Assembly (NCBI GenBank): GCA_024734555.1
Contig: JANPWX010000030.1
Span: 433,888-497,887, forward strand
From: Trochalopteron elliotii
Taxonomy: Eukaryota > Chordata > Aves > Passeriformes > Leiothrichidae
DNA: 64,000 nucleotides
Direction of reading: 5' to 3'
Below the pieces are notes generated by a model. The model did not search any database. It saw nothing but the letters and a program-made list of their open reading frames with translations, and had not been told where the DNA came from. Numbering within the stretch: the first letter of the stretch is position 1; the number at the start of each line of letters is the position of its first letter. This document shows, piece by piece, positions 51,220 through 62,200 of the stretch. The position numbers and the translations under genes were made by a program.

Positions 51220-51421
51220 TTGGCCAAAAGGAGTTGTCGTCTTTGCTCAGAAACTTTTTCTTGAGGCGCCCAGGCAGCTTGGTGTGAGCGTTGCCCATTT
51301 TGCTGGAATACAGCGGGATGAGTTCCTCCTCCTCCTCATCATTGCAGCTGGGCTGCCACTTGCTCCTGCCGAGGCACCCGACCATCGGGTCGGCGGGCAG
51401 GCAGTGCACATAGGCGATCAT
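51220..51421 (-). CDS. NHSL1: NHSL1 alternative first coding exon 1A (start at 51421 or internal 51298)
   Basis: From the ATG at 51421 the frame reads 67 codons plus an A, then a donor GTAAGATC at 51219; joined to exon 2 it gives ...[16 protein letters not shown]. It begins MIAYVHCLPADPMVGCLG, runs through an acidic NDEEEEEL at residues 27-34, and then MGNAHTKLPGRLKKKFLSKD from Met42. An in-frame TGA lies five codons upstream at 51437-51439, so Met1 is the first Met in the frame. Met42 (51298) has a stronger context (AAAATGG) and starts a near-ideal N-myristoylation motif (Gly2, Thr6, Lys7) with a following basic cluster RLKKKF. The true start may therefore be Met42, with the upstream codons serving as leader. 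The exact donor, the matching phase with exon 2 and the family-like basic N-terminus support a real exon, but I cannot confirm this isoform from memory. Confidence 0.78.
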
Positions 51422-51800
51422 TGTGAGATGCTGCTCTCAAGGATGTCCCTGCTGTCCCCAATGGCCAGCTCCGAGCAGAAGGGAGTGGCCTGCTGATAAC
51501 CCTTGAGCGGACGCATTCAAAAGGCTGCGGAGGAGAAGATTTTCTCCCCCTTCGCACTTAGGCAAGCTAAGCTGTTTGGATATCCCCGAAACTGTTTGGA
51601 ATAGGGTTCTCTAAGTCCTTGAAAAAGAAGGAAAACAACAACAAAAAAATCAAGCACCTGGTTCAGCAGCCCGCTGTAGCTACTGACTGCCCTGTGCTGC
51701 CCTCCTCCCGCCCGCAGCCACGAGCAGGAAAGTAGAGGCTGCAGAGAGCTGGGAAACCCAGTCACCTGCCACAGACCTCGGCCTACTCCCTTTCTGCTTC
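51422..51800 (-). promoter_or_regulatory. NHSL1: Probable 5' leader and promoter of exon 1A
   Basis: Sequence just upstream of the exon 1A ATG is moderately GC-rich, with scattered CpGs at 51355-51535 and 51700-51725. It ends with an in-frame stop (51437-51439) before the start codon. It is the natural place for the 5' UTR and promoter of this isoform, but no TATA box or initiator could be assigned with confidence. A splice junction from a further upstream exon is also possible. Confidence 0.4.
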
Positions 51801-52164
51801 CTCTCCAGTCTGTGGCTTCTCTTAAGCTTTATCCCCGATTATTCACCACTCTCTGAACAACAGGTACTACAGCCACACACAGATGGCCATATCCAAGAAG
51901 CTTATTTAAAGCTAAGTTACTATAATTGCCACTGTGACACTGGCAGCTACGGAACGGTAACTGGGCAGGCACCTGCCAAGAACAAGAACATATACCTTCT
52001 TCCAGAATGCAAAAGCAGGAAAAAACATACAGACTAAAGAAAAAAGAGCAAAGTGTCATGGTTTCAGTATTTGGATTTTATTAAAGAAGCTCCCTTTCAA
52101 AGTTCTGAGCATAATGATTGGTACCAAAAGAAGACGGTACCTCCCAGGTTAGACTACAACTGGA

Positions 52165-52395
52165 TTGATGCTGAACACAAAGCATAAGCACTTATCGGCT
52201 TACCTGCAGTACTGCACAAATACATACATCCTCACAATGCCTCCAGAGGGTAGCTATTATTCCTATTTAAAGATGAAGACATAGTCTCAAAGGGATTTAG
52301 TAACCTGCCCACACAGTGGAAAAGCTAGGATTAAAGTCGAGGTATTCTCAGTTCTTTAGCCTTATCCACAAGTTACTAGTCCATGGCACCTCTCC
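52165..52395 (+). mobile_element. MIR-type SINE relic
   Basis: The segment reads ATCCTCACAATGCCTCCAGA, then GGGTAGCTATTATTCCTATT, AAGATGAAGACATAGTCTCA and a TAACCTGCCCACACAG-TGGAAAAGCTAGGATT block. This follows the MIR consensus (TCCTCACAACAACCCT, GTACTATTATCCCCATTTTA, CAGATGAGGAAACTGAGGCA, CTTGCCCAAGGTCACACAGC) in order over at least 170 bases. It is old and diverged. Exact ends are uncertain. Confidence 0.75.
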
Positions 52396-52939
52396 CAAAT
52401 ACTGCACTACTAAGTAAGTTTCCATGCTGCTAACAGTGTCAAGCCTACTCTCCCATACTGTTCTTCTCTGGGTTTCAGGAAGAGTGCCCTTCCTAGGCTT
52501 CTGAATTGGCTGTAACAGCACAGTCAGACAGGGACACCAAGGAAAATGTCACATGAAGAGAGCACTCTGCGTGAACTGCTGTCTTCAGCAATTTTTTAAG
52601 TTTTATGTTGTTTGAAAGATTTCATAGGCGAATATTTGCTTTTTAAAAGGGGAAGATATCAAAACCCTGAGCAAAGTACAACAAAGAACAATTCTTAGTC
52701 TGCTTTCTTCACTGTTCTTTATAAATGCTTTGCTTGCACTCCATAGCATTCGTGGAAGCAGCTGCTCTATATATAGGAGCCCAACAGCAAAATATAAGTA
52801 TTTACACATATTAAAAAAGGCTTTGTGTGCTGTTTGGTTGAGAGCTACAATAAACTTTTGGTCAGGAAGAAAAAACAAACCAAGCCCACTGTTTAACAAC
52901 AACACAGATGCACATCTCCTCTCTCCCCTGACACACACA

Positions 52940-53060
52940 CAGGCATCTCCTGCTGCCTCGGCGCTGCTCCGCCGGCGCTGGCAGCCGCAGCCTGGGAGCA
53001 GGGTGTACACACCAGCTGCCCACAGGCACTGCACCAGCGTGGCGGCATCAGCCTCCAGAC
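52940..53060 (-). promoter_or_regulatory. Small CpG cluster, possible further upstream promoter
   Basis: About 60 bases around 52955-52995 carry at least five CpGs (CTCGGCGCTGCTCCGCCGGC) in otherwise CpG-poor DNA, 1.5 kb upstream of exon 1A. It overlaps a minus-strand open frame of 169 codons that shows no familiar domain and is probably chance. It might be a distal promoter or untranslated first exon for NHSL1. Support is weak. Confidence 0.25.
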
Positions 53061-53979
53061 ACACAAAACACACAGCACCACCCAGCATAAACTGCCTGCA
53101 ACGCTGACTCAACAGTGCTGGCAGAGTGTAGAAAGTTTATGAAAAACTGGCTGGTTTGGTGGGGAGAGGTTGTTTGTTTGGGTTTTTTCGTTTAACATCC
53201 TGTTACTTTGCACAGCAGTCTGAGCAAGTAATTTTCACTATAAAGCCTTTCATACACATCTCACATGACTGAATCTCAGCAAACTTGCAAATAGATGAAA
53301 ACAGGTCTTATAACTAACTGCGCCAGATACCTTTAATAGATAGGGATGAAACAAGACCTGTCTGCAATTTTACATTTTTTGACAACAATTTCAAGTATCT
53401 GCAAAGATACGGATGGAAAGGGGAAAATGTGTCAACAGCAAGGGCAATAGCTGTTGTTACCACTGGCCTGTCCATACAGATAGCAGAAACTCACTGGCAA
53501 ACGCTGAACGCTGGCAAACAGGCCTTTGAGGCAAATACAAATTTACAAAGCCAAGTACATTTACTCATCAGTCTATGAGGAAGACAAACTGTGATTAACA
53601 TTAGCAGAGCTCAATTCACTCATCAACCACGCTGATACTCTTGTGTCTGCCAGAATAAATGAATGTCTAGACAGTCCTCCTGGGTGGAATGAAACCCCAA
53701 GAGTGCTGTCAGTGAACCAGTTCATAAGGAGGCCCTGTTACTGCCTCCCTAATGGGACACAACCCCTGCAACCAACTTATCTAGCCACCATGCCTGCTGG
53801 CTCACCCTTTCAATTCCCTGTGACTATCAGGGTCCTGGGAAGAGTCACTGCCATAGATGTGATGCACAAAACTTCAGAGCATCATCAGGATATTGATAAA
53901 AGTGTATACTGGAACTTGCATTTATTTTTCCTGCAGACAGGAGCAGTGTCTTTTATTACATAAGAATACAGGTGGATTT

Positions 53980-54072
53980 CAGGTGTGGGTGTTGCTCTGG
54001 GTTTGTTTTTTTGGTGGGTTTGTTTGTTTGGGTTCTGTTGTTGTTTTGGTTTGGTTTTGGGGTTTTTTTAAT
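53980..54072. repeat. G/T-rich low-complexity tract
   Basis: Roughly 90 bases made almost only of G and T (GGTTTGTTTG, TTGTTGTTTTGG and similar), with short G runs. It is a simple-sequence region with no other content. Confidence 0.8.
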
Positions 54073-55799
54073 CTTAACAACTCAAAATTACACTATCAAA
54101 TTACATTTTCTAAAGGATACTGGCTGACGTTTGCATGCAGTCTTTCTATCTCTACACAATCATGTCATCTGACATAAAAGTTCACTGTTGATCTACACAG
54201 CAAGCCAGTATTACTAGATAACATGCAGTACAAACATAGGAGCAAGAAGACAGGGGACACCAAAATTCAGTGTTCAGCAGACTCCCATGCTCCCAAACAC
54301 TTACCAAGATGACACAGGATAACATATTGTCCTGCAGTCCCCATGACATTTACCATGCACTTCTCTAGAACACAGACATACTCAATTATCCATGTTTCCA
54401 ATGCATGCTCACGAAGTAAGGCTGATGCACAATAATGGGATCATGGCTGAAATCCAGTTTAACAAGTATATTTACCATATGGTAGGCATTAATGTCCCCA
54501 CAAGTTTTTTACTTGAAGAATAAACCTGTTCTTCCCTGAAGCCTGGAAGGCCTTGGTAACACAAATGATAAATGATTTGGTGATGGTTATGGTCTCAGCT
54601 ATTAGCAAATGTAAAACCTAAAGAGCTGCCAAGATGTACCATTATCATGTGAGAAAGACACTGTGTACATTGCCTCTTCATCTCCCCCCAAAAATCCTAT
54701 TAAAAAAACCCAGCTTCTTTATGCTGTATCTATATGGAGCAAGAACCTAAGTTTCATAAAGTCAAAATGTTATCACAAAACTTGTGATTAATCTTCACTT
54801 ATTCTACTGCAGCTGTAGCACAGCTTTATTTTTTCAAATACACAAAAGTGAGGCTGTTCATTTTTCTCAGCCTTGAGCTATCATTTATATAAAGATTTCC
54901 CAAAAGTAACATTTCCTTTATTATTCTTTTTCATGCCTTTAAAAATCGAACTACTAGTAATGCTAGTATGAATGCTCTGAGCAGGCTCGTTACACATGCA
55001 TATTAATCTTTATCAGCATATTTCATTTTTGCTAAACCAACTCCTCACTCTCAGGCTCTGTTAGAGAGAGCTTGAATAATTAGGAATAATTACAGAAAAT
55101 GCAATCAATATTGCATTACACTGGAAATGTTTGGTTAAACAAAAAAGATCATTGAGAGTTTGACAGACTCACAAAACACTGACTAACTCAGGGATTACAA
55201 GAAACAAAATTATAAAGAAAAAACAACCAAAGAAAACATTACCCCTTTTATTAGACAAGCATATATGGTCCTGAGCTCTGAGAACAGCAATGATACTGAT
55301 GAATATTACACACAGGAGTTTTAAAAATATATAGGATACATCTATTGGGAACTCAGAAGATATGGAATCACAAAGGATTGTCATGTCGGCCCTACTCTGG
55401 CATTAAGATAATCTTTATAAATATGCTGCATAAGGAATTCTATGATCAGCCTTCATGTAGGATTTGTAGATCCTCTGGATAGAAGGTAATATGCACCATG
55501 TCGTGAAGTAACAGCACTTTTATGGACACCTTGCACAACAAAACCATCAAATGAAGTAATTCCCAGCAGCCAAACGGGAAATTAAAGACAGCTCATAGAA
55601 ATCCACAGGGATAAACTTTGCCCTAATTAGACATGGATTCTAATTTTAGCAGTGATGAATTGATGTGTTCTGGGCTTTTTGGATGAGCAGCTGGAACTTT
55701 TAAATGGTACTTAAATAGTAACTTTTAAAACAAACAGGGAAAAATATATTAAACATATTCCACTGGACCATATAATATTAACAAAGCCTTAAAATAACA

Positions 55800-55875
55800 C
55801 TCTTATAGAGAATTTATCCTCCTTTTACAGATGGACAGCTCAAGTCACAGCAAGAATCAGGACATATCTGACATG
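55800..55875 (+). mobile_element. Possible MIR fragment
   Basis: TTATCCTCCTTTTACAGATG followed by GACAGCTCAAGTCACAGCAAG resembles the MIR core (TTATCCCCATTTTACAGATG, AGGAAACTGAGGCACAG) over about 40 bases. The match is short, so this is tentative. Confidence 0.3.
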
Positions 55876-58111
55876 GTGGGAGCACCCCAGCATCCTGTGG
55901 AACTGGAAATGGCCAAATTGCACATGGGATGTCCTGCTCTCCTGGCCTGTGCATATGCTTTCCTCTTTCCTTACGCATAGTGTGTGTGGTGTCTTAACTC
56001 ATGTTCCTTAAACACAAATACACCAGACAAAAGCTAAAGAGTTTCAAAACAAATAGGAAAAAAAACCCACCTTGAGCTATTGTAAATCTGCTTTTTAACT
56101 GGATATGAATCTCTCAAACAGGAAGCAAGCAGGAGGTATCAGCTTTACAGTGTTTAAAGCAAGCCCAGCATTTGAGGAGCTTGTACAATACCCACAGACA
56201 TCAGAGTGCAAGGGAGATGAAACGGACCCAGGGTGGCAGAGATGCACACAAAGCTTTGTGATGTTCCAAAAAGCTCTCTCCATTTGACCATATTCACATT
56301 TTCCAGCATTAGCTCTGTCCTCTACTATTTTCATGGATGTATTTTTATCATATGCTTGTGACCACACAGCATCTATGAGCTTTTAGCTCCATTTTTTTTT
56401 TTAAAGGATGTAAGAAGTAAGTCATGTGCAGCTTAAAGAGCTTGACTGGCATGGCAGCTAAAAGCAGTCCTAATAAGCAAATATGCTTTGTAAAAAGCTA
56501 CAGCAAGTGTCACTGGCAACTGTGTACCCGACAAACTGGAGGCAAATCCCTGAATGATGGGGCATTTGGCTAGCTTAATTCCTGGTACCCACATAACCAG
56601 ATTCAAGGTGTCATCCCTCTGCAAGAACACCGAATCTGCAAACCATTTTATAACAGGCACCTGTAAAACACAGCAAAAACCAGCAACAATAAAACCAAAC
56701 ACAGGATCACTGATGTACAAGGATCATTAAGAATCTGCGTGCCTGTATTCCTCTGCTCCACCAAATCTGAACATACCCATTACCCTCTCTTTCATATCTT
56801 AATTTAATTTTTCCTTTGCTGTTATGTAATAGCCCTCTGCAATTATTTTTAATTCAATCAGAATTTTGATATACAGCACATAAGACATTAGACAAGAAAA
56901 ACATACTTTGTATTGCATTACTGGTAGTCCTAAAATATTTTAAAATACATTTCTGTGTTCTAATTATTCATCCCTACTTTTGATTAGAAAGCCTTCTTAA
57001 GAGCAACAAGCAACATTGTATGTTTGATACTAGCTCTTGATCACTGCTTTGCAATATTTAAATGAGAAAGCAATTACAGCCAGCCCTATAAGCAGCAGGT
57101 AACTCAGAAAAGCCTTCCTATGCCTTTCAGGTTTAGTTCTGCTACCGTACAAAAAGAAAGATAAAGTACTTTGGTCAATGCATTCTGTGAACTGGATCAC
57201 CTTTGGGAAGGGGCTGACACATGTTTGGGGCAGAAGATAGGGCTGTCAGTGAAACAGAAGCCATTAGATACTACTACTGATAGCTGAAACAAGCTATTCT
57301 TGCTGCCTTGCTCTAGCAGTTGAATCCCACACAACTCTGATCCTTCTGAAAACACAGAGCAAAAGATGATGCTGCCAGAAGCTGGGAGGAGAAGGGAGTT
57401 TCCAGTCTGGGGCCACAATGGATGTGTCTGCCACGCTGGTACACCCACACACTCTGTGAGCAAAGGAGTCACATTCTACCAGCTTATTTTACAGTTCACA
57501 TTAAATGGCAATGCAGACAGGGTTGGGTAGGCTTACCCGGTTCAGGTCTGCTCATTAAACTTATTACCATGGCAACAGGAAGAGAAAGAAATCATCTCCC
57601 CACTCCTATTATCTTGCACAATTCTTTTTAATGGATTTAAAAGCTGAAAGAGGGAAGCATCTTCCTGACACAAGGCACCAGTGACCTCTGTGCCTCCTGC
57701 ACAGCCCACTGGAAGAGTTCACGTGCAGTGGGGTTTTCAAATCAAAAACCAAAGCAAACTACACTACTTGATAAAAGCCACTGTTAGAAAGCAGCCTTCA
57801 GTCAGAAGGCTGCAGCCTCCTTCCTTGCCCTCCTCTTTCTGGAGGAAATGGTCTGACGAGCTGCCTTCTGTTCGTGTACACCACCACTGCTGTCAAAAAC
57901 GCAGTGCCACCTCCTGGACATCCGTGTTCCCAGGAAGGTCTGCTTTGGCAAGGTGCACCATGGAGAGTCAGGAAGGCTTTCAAGACTAAAATCTGCATTG
58001 AGATTATTTATTATTTTTAATAAGTACTTCTAAAACATTTTGGTTTTACATGGTCCGTGTTTCCGTATGCACTCCATAAAGAGCTGCTTTTAAGCTCAGC
58101 GTAAGATGAGA

Positions 58112-59229
58112 GAAAGGCTGCAGATGTTGTCTACCTGAACTTTAGTAAAGCCTTTGAGAACTTCCCACAGCATTCTCCTGAAGAAACGGGCAGCCCATAA
58201 CTTGGCTGGGTGCAGAGTTGGCTGGACAGAAACCTGGCTGGACGGCTGGGCCCAGAGAGTGGTGGTGAATGGAGTTTCATCCAGCCAGCAGCTGGCTGCT
58301 CATGGTGCTCCCCAGGGATCTGTGTTGGGGCCAGTCCTGTTTAGTATCTTCATCAATGGTCCAGGGGGATCAAGAGCATCCTCAGTCAATTTGCAGAGAC
58401 CAAGCCAGGTGGGACTGTTGATCTGCTGGAGGGCAGGAAGGCTCTTGCAGAGGGATCTGGACAGGCTGGATCGGTGGTACAAGGAGTCAGGTCTTGTCAC
58501 TGGGTCCCAACAGCCCCAGGCAGCAGTGGAAAGACCAGCTGGAAAGCCACCTGGCAAAGAAGGACCTGGAAGTGCTGGTCAACAGTGCCTGAACATGATC
58601 CAAGGCAGTCAGTGGCATCCTGGCCTGTATCAGGAATAGTGTGGCCAGCAGGTCCAGGGCAGTGATTGTCTCCCATACTCAGCACAGATGAGGTCACACC
58701 TCGAGTTTTCACTACAGTTAAAGTCAGTGAGCTGCTGGAGTGTGTCCAGAGAAGGGCAGCAAAGGTGGTGAAGGGTCTGGAGCACAAGTCATGAGGAGCA
58801 GCTGAGGGAGCTGGGTGTGTTTAGCCTGGAGAAAAGGAGGCTCAGGGGAGACCTTACTGGTCTCTAGAGCTCCTTAAAGCCAGGTGGGAGTCAGCCTCTT
58901 CTCCCAGGCAACAAGTGACAGGACGAGAGGAAATGCCCTCAAGAAATGCCCTCAAGAAATGCCCTCAAGAAATGCCCTCAAGAAATGCCCTCAATTGCAC
59001 CAGGGGAGGTTTAGATTGGGTATCAGGAAAAGTTTCTTCACTGAAAGGGTTGTGAAACATTGAAATATGCTGTCCAAGGAAGCAGTTGAGTCCTTATCAC
59101 TGAAAGTATTTAAAAGACCTGTGGCATTTGGGGACACAGTTCAGTGATGGACTTGGAACCTGGCATTGCTGGGTTAACATTGGACTGAATTATCTTAGCT
59201 GTCCTTCCCAACCTAAATGATTCTATGAA
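58112..59229 (+). mobile_element. CR1 LINE, 5'-truncated and decayed
   Basis: This is a 3' portion of the main avian LINE. The 5' part reads as CR1 reverse transcriptase. GATGTTGTCTACCTGAACTT opens it; GAPQGSVLGPVLFSIFIN (about 58300-58356) is the palm-domain block just before the catalytic aspartates. The usual Asn-Asp that follows is replaced (FINGPGG) and the region after it carries deletions, so no active enzyme is possible. The 3' UTR follows, with the typical GAAAAGGAGGCTCAGGGGAG and TTAGATTGGGTATCAGGAAA blocks, ending ACCTAAATGATTCTATGA, the CR1 terminus with one 8-base end unit. The longest surviving open frame is 161 codons (58154-58639). Insertion is plus-strand, opposite to NHSL1. 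Truncation and many substitutions mark it as an old copy. Confidence 0.92.
58931..58994 (+). repeat. 13-bp tandem repeat x 5 inside the CR1 3' end
   Basis: AAATGCCCTCAAG is repeated four times head to tail from 58931 to 58982, followed by a fifth unit ending AAATGCCCTCAA. Other CR1 copies that I remember have this sequence once (GAAATGGCCTCAAGTTGCAC), so it expanded after insertion. The units are identical, which points to recent slippage. Confidence 0.93.
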
Positions 59230-62200
59230 TGTAGGCAAGGGAAAAAAGCTAAACTCAGTTTTATTAATAGAGTGGTGCTTCAGTATACAGTAAAAAAAAA
59301 AATCTCAGCATGTCAAAAGATGAGCTGATCTTTTGCTCATCCGTTTTTAATAGGAACTGGTAGGTAATACTCAGTCCCACAAGAACAGGATTTTCCATTA
59401 TGTATGGCACAACATTCAACACTGAAGAGCATCATACAGCTCTGCTGGGCTGAGCATTCATTCACTGTTTTTCAGACAACAGAGCAGCAGCTACTACGTT
59501 AGGCACACTACAACAGAATGCAACAATATTAAAACATCAGTGAAAGAGCAAGAATGGCAAACCTAATTGGCTAAAAGTTATAAATAATCATGTTTTTCAA
59601 TTTTCAGCCTGAAGAGGTTTTCCTGCCTATTGGTAAACATTTCAGCCACATGTTGGTTCCACACAAGAGATGCTCTTCCGCATCCCATGTCACTGGTTTG
59701 CATTGCAGGCACAAGGATGTCACACCTACTCCACGCTAGAGATCCCTCTCATGTCATGATAACTTGCCAATGTAGACACAGCTTCTCATAATCATTGCAT
59801 ATGCTCAAGATAAAATAGTTGTATTCTTTTTTTAAAGCACAACTAACCAAAGAAAATGTAACATTTTCACATGCTTTTGTCAGCAGCCTAAGGAATGGTC
59901 GTAACTCAGCAAAGACAATTATTACATTAAAAGAGCTAAAACAAAACTTTGTACCAAATATAATCCCATTACCCTGGAACGGTTCAGTAGTAAATTTTTG
60001 ATCTGAAGTGTCACATTTACTTGAAAATAAAACCTATGCAAGATAAGCCAGTTAGCACCAGCTTCTTTCTTTCTTCTAAATACAGCCCACCTACTTTCCA
60101 ACAGGTCACATGAAGGCTTTCTAAAAAGAGTAAGTAAACTCTTGGGTTCACAGATCAGGCTAGAGGAATGCATCAAATTCCATTACAAAAAATAATTACA
60201 AAAATATGCACCTCTTGCCAAAGAAAAGATTAAGCAAATGAAGAGGAGTACAAATTAGTGGTATTTCAATCCAAAACCAAGTCGAACCCTAGGAAGAGCA
60301 TTCTTGTCAAGTCCCAGTCAATAATATATCTGTATGATGTGTGAACTTTTCACTATCAATTACACAGTCTTGATGTTTTTTACAGAAAATTCATATTGAC
60401 TTGTCATTTTTGTGTCTTTAACAGCAAACTTGCTGGACTGCTTTTCCATGAGGAATATGAAGATGCCAAGCCAACAGTCAACTGTTCTTACAACAACTGA
60501 TTTTCCAACGAAATGACTGAATGCAGATGCTACTGCTACGCAGCCCACCAGGCCCTTCTTTCTTGTATCTGGACTTGCTGCTCTGTTCAAAAAAAGTCAA
60601 ATGGCTGAGCTTTCACAAAATTAACTGGAAAGAGCAGCCATCTGTATGCAAGTCCACAAATAAATAGACCCACTTGTCTATGGGTTTCATTCTCAGTCTG
60701 TTTACTGGCAAAAAAAAAAAATTAAATTAATCCTGAATTTCCAAGAAATATTCTTGAAAATAAGTCTCCTTTCTGATTATCCTCCCTATATGCCAACTTT
60801 CTGTTAGAGAAGGATCGTCTCTGTAACAACTCTGACTGAGGAATGCCTTGGATACAACAAGGCTCATATCAAAGCCACAAACTAAGAAAAAAATGACATA
60901 ATTCTTCAAGTCTGTGCTTCCATTAATTTCAGAATTATGTATTCTGAAAATTCCATTTTTGACAGACTACACAGGCTACTGAATTAAGATAAATTTGAAG
61001 CTGAACAGATTATAAGCCTTTTATTCTTAAAAATAGTCAATCAGCCTCTCTATATATTATGCATTAGACTTTTTTTTTTTTAATGAGAGGAAAGTCACAC
61101 AACTTAGCATGATAATTTAAGAAGAGGTTTAAAAATTTTAGCAGTAAAGTAACATTATTTTTTACCTGACTGGAAAACGATCCTTTAAGACGAGAAGCAA
61201 GGATGAGAGCAACCTCTACACGGGAAAACAACATGAGAAACTCTTCAAGACCTTCTGAGTGGAACTACAAGCGGTGTGACCTGACAGAGTGGGACATCAC
61301 TCACCAGAGCAATCTCCTGGACCACTGCCCTGACCAGCAATACTGCTCCAGAGCATGAACTGACTCTTGCCAATTTGCATGGACACACTGAAGATTGAGG
61401 AATAAAAGGCTTTGAAAAGAATCAAAAACTGTCTTCCAAATATCCATCAGGCAGGAGCAGCTTTGCATTTTCTTCTGCTCTCCTAATTTGTCAACTACAT
61501 TTACTCCAGCACTCTGCCTGTAAGGAGAGAAAGAAGGTAGCACTAACCCTTGTTCCCATCTTCTGTTTTCCAGTGTGGTTTGCACGAGGAAGGGCACCTC
61601 TCCAGAAGGTGCTGCACAAACAATGGCTCCTGGCTGCTGGCAACTACAAAAACCTCCCTGTGACCTTGGATTCATCTGAGGTACGAAACTACGACAACAA
61701 AACCTGAATGACTGAAGAAACGTCCACTTGTGCATTCAGATGGTGGAAAGATTTTCTCCTATTTCAACACAAGCTTCTCTGCAAATTGAGCCTTCGGGCA
61801 ACAATTGGCAACTTGTTGGCCTTAATAATGAAGGGAGGAAAAAGCTAGGTTTTCCTCACTACTTAAGCATCATGCTTCTTTATCCCACATAAGCATGTTA
61901 AAGATGCAGCAATTCTCTTAAGGCTAAAAGTCAGAGAAAATAATCCAAGACTTCGTGAATGAGATGCAGAGATGCAGACAGAAAGCACATTACTCTCCTG
62001 AAAAGCAGGATCTGCTGATGCTGGAAATGCCTCTGCTTGAGCACCACATGTATTAGTCCTTAACTATGGGACGTGGCTAAAATTCCTGGCTTGTATTTCT
62101 GTTTCAGCACTACTTATGGGTTTCAACTGAAGTGGAGATGGATTAAAAGTCAGAAAGAGAAAGGGGCCAGGATGCTATGCTGCAAATAGCAGATTTTCAA

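Larger units (their letters stand above)
1..51421 (-). other. NHSL1: NHSL1 gene, 5' half (two alternative first exons to exon 5)
   Basis: Six minus-strand coding segments, in the right order and with compatible splice phases, spell the N-terminal part of NHSL1. Diagnostic peptides are [18 protein letters not shown] (exon 2), ECDKLRRDGYRSSQYYSQ (exon 3), NTQTNWTKSLPLPTPEEK (exon 4) and RRPKKVKRRKTITGIPDN (exon 5). These match my memory of human NHSL1 much better than NHS or NHSL2: NHS and NHSL2 lack the ECDKLRxDGYRSSQYYSQ stretch. Known of the family: NHS proteins bind and regulate the Scar/WAVE complex and actin at lamellipodia and cell junctions, and NHSL1 has been linked to control of cell migration. 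The gene is incomplete here. The large exon with the proline-rich body and C-terminus lies left of base 1, and other first exons may lie right of 64000. Identification is very secure; isoform use is inferred from splice sites only. Confidence 0.95.

Noticed and set aside
52603..53112. Minus-strand open frame of 169 codons
   Set aside because: Cys-rich, no domain, no splice-compatible family match, and it spans a CpG cluster next to plain AT-rich DNA. Most likely a chance frame.
58154..58639. Open frame of 161 codons as a host gene
   Set aside because: It is a piece of decayed CR1 reverse transcriptase, not a host gene; the block after the palm motif is damaged.
61301..61735. Minus-strand open frame of 144 codons
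   Set aside because: No family resemblance, and no convincing promoter or splice context. Left as chance, although an unknown upstream exon cannot be fully ruled out.
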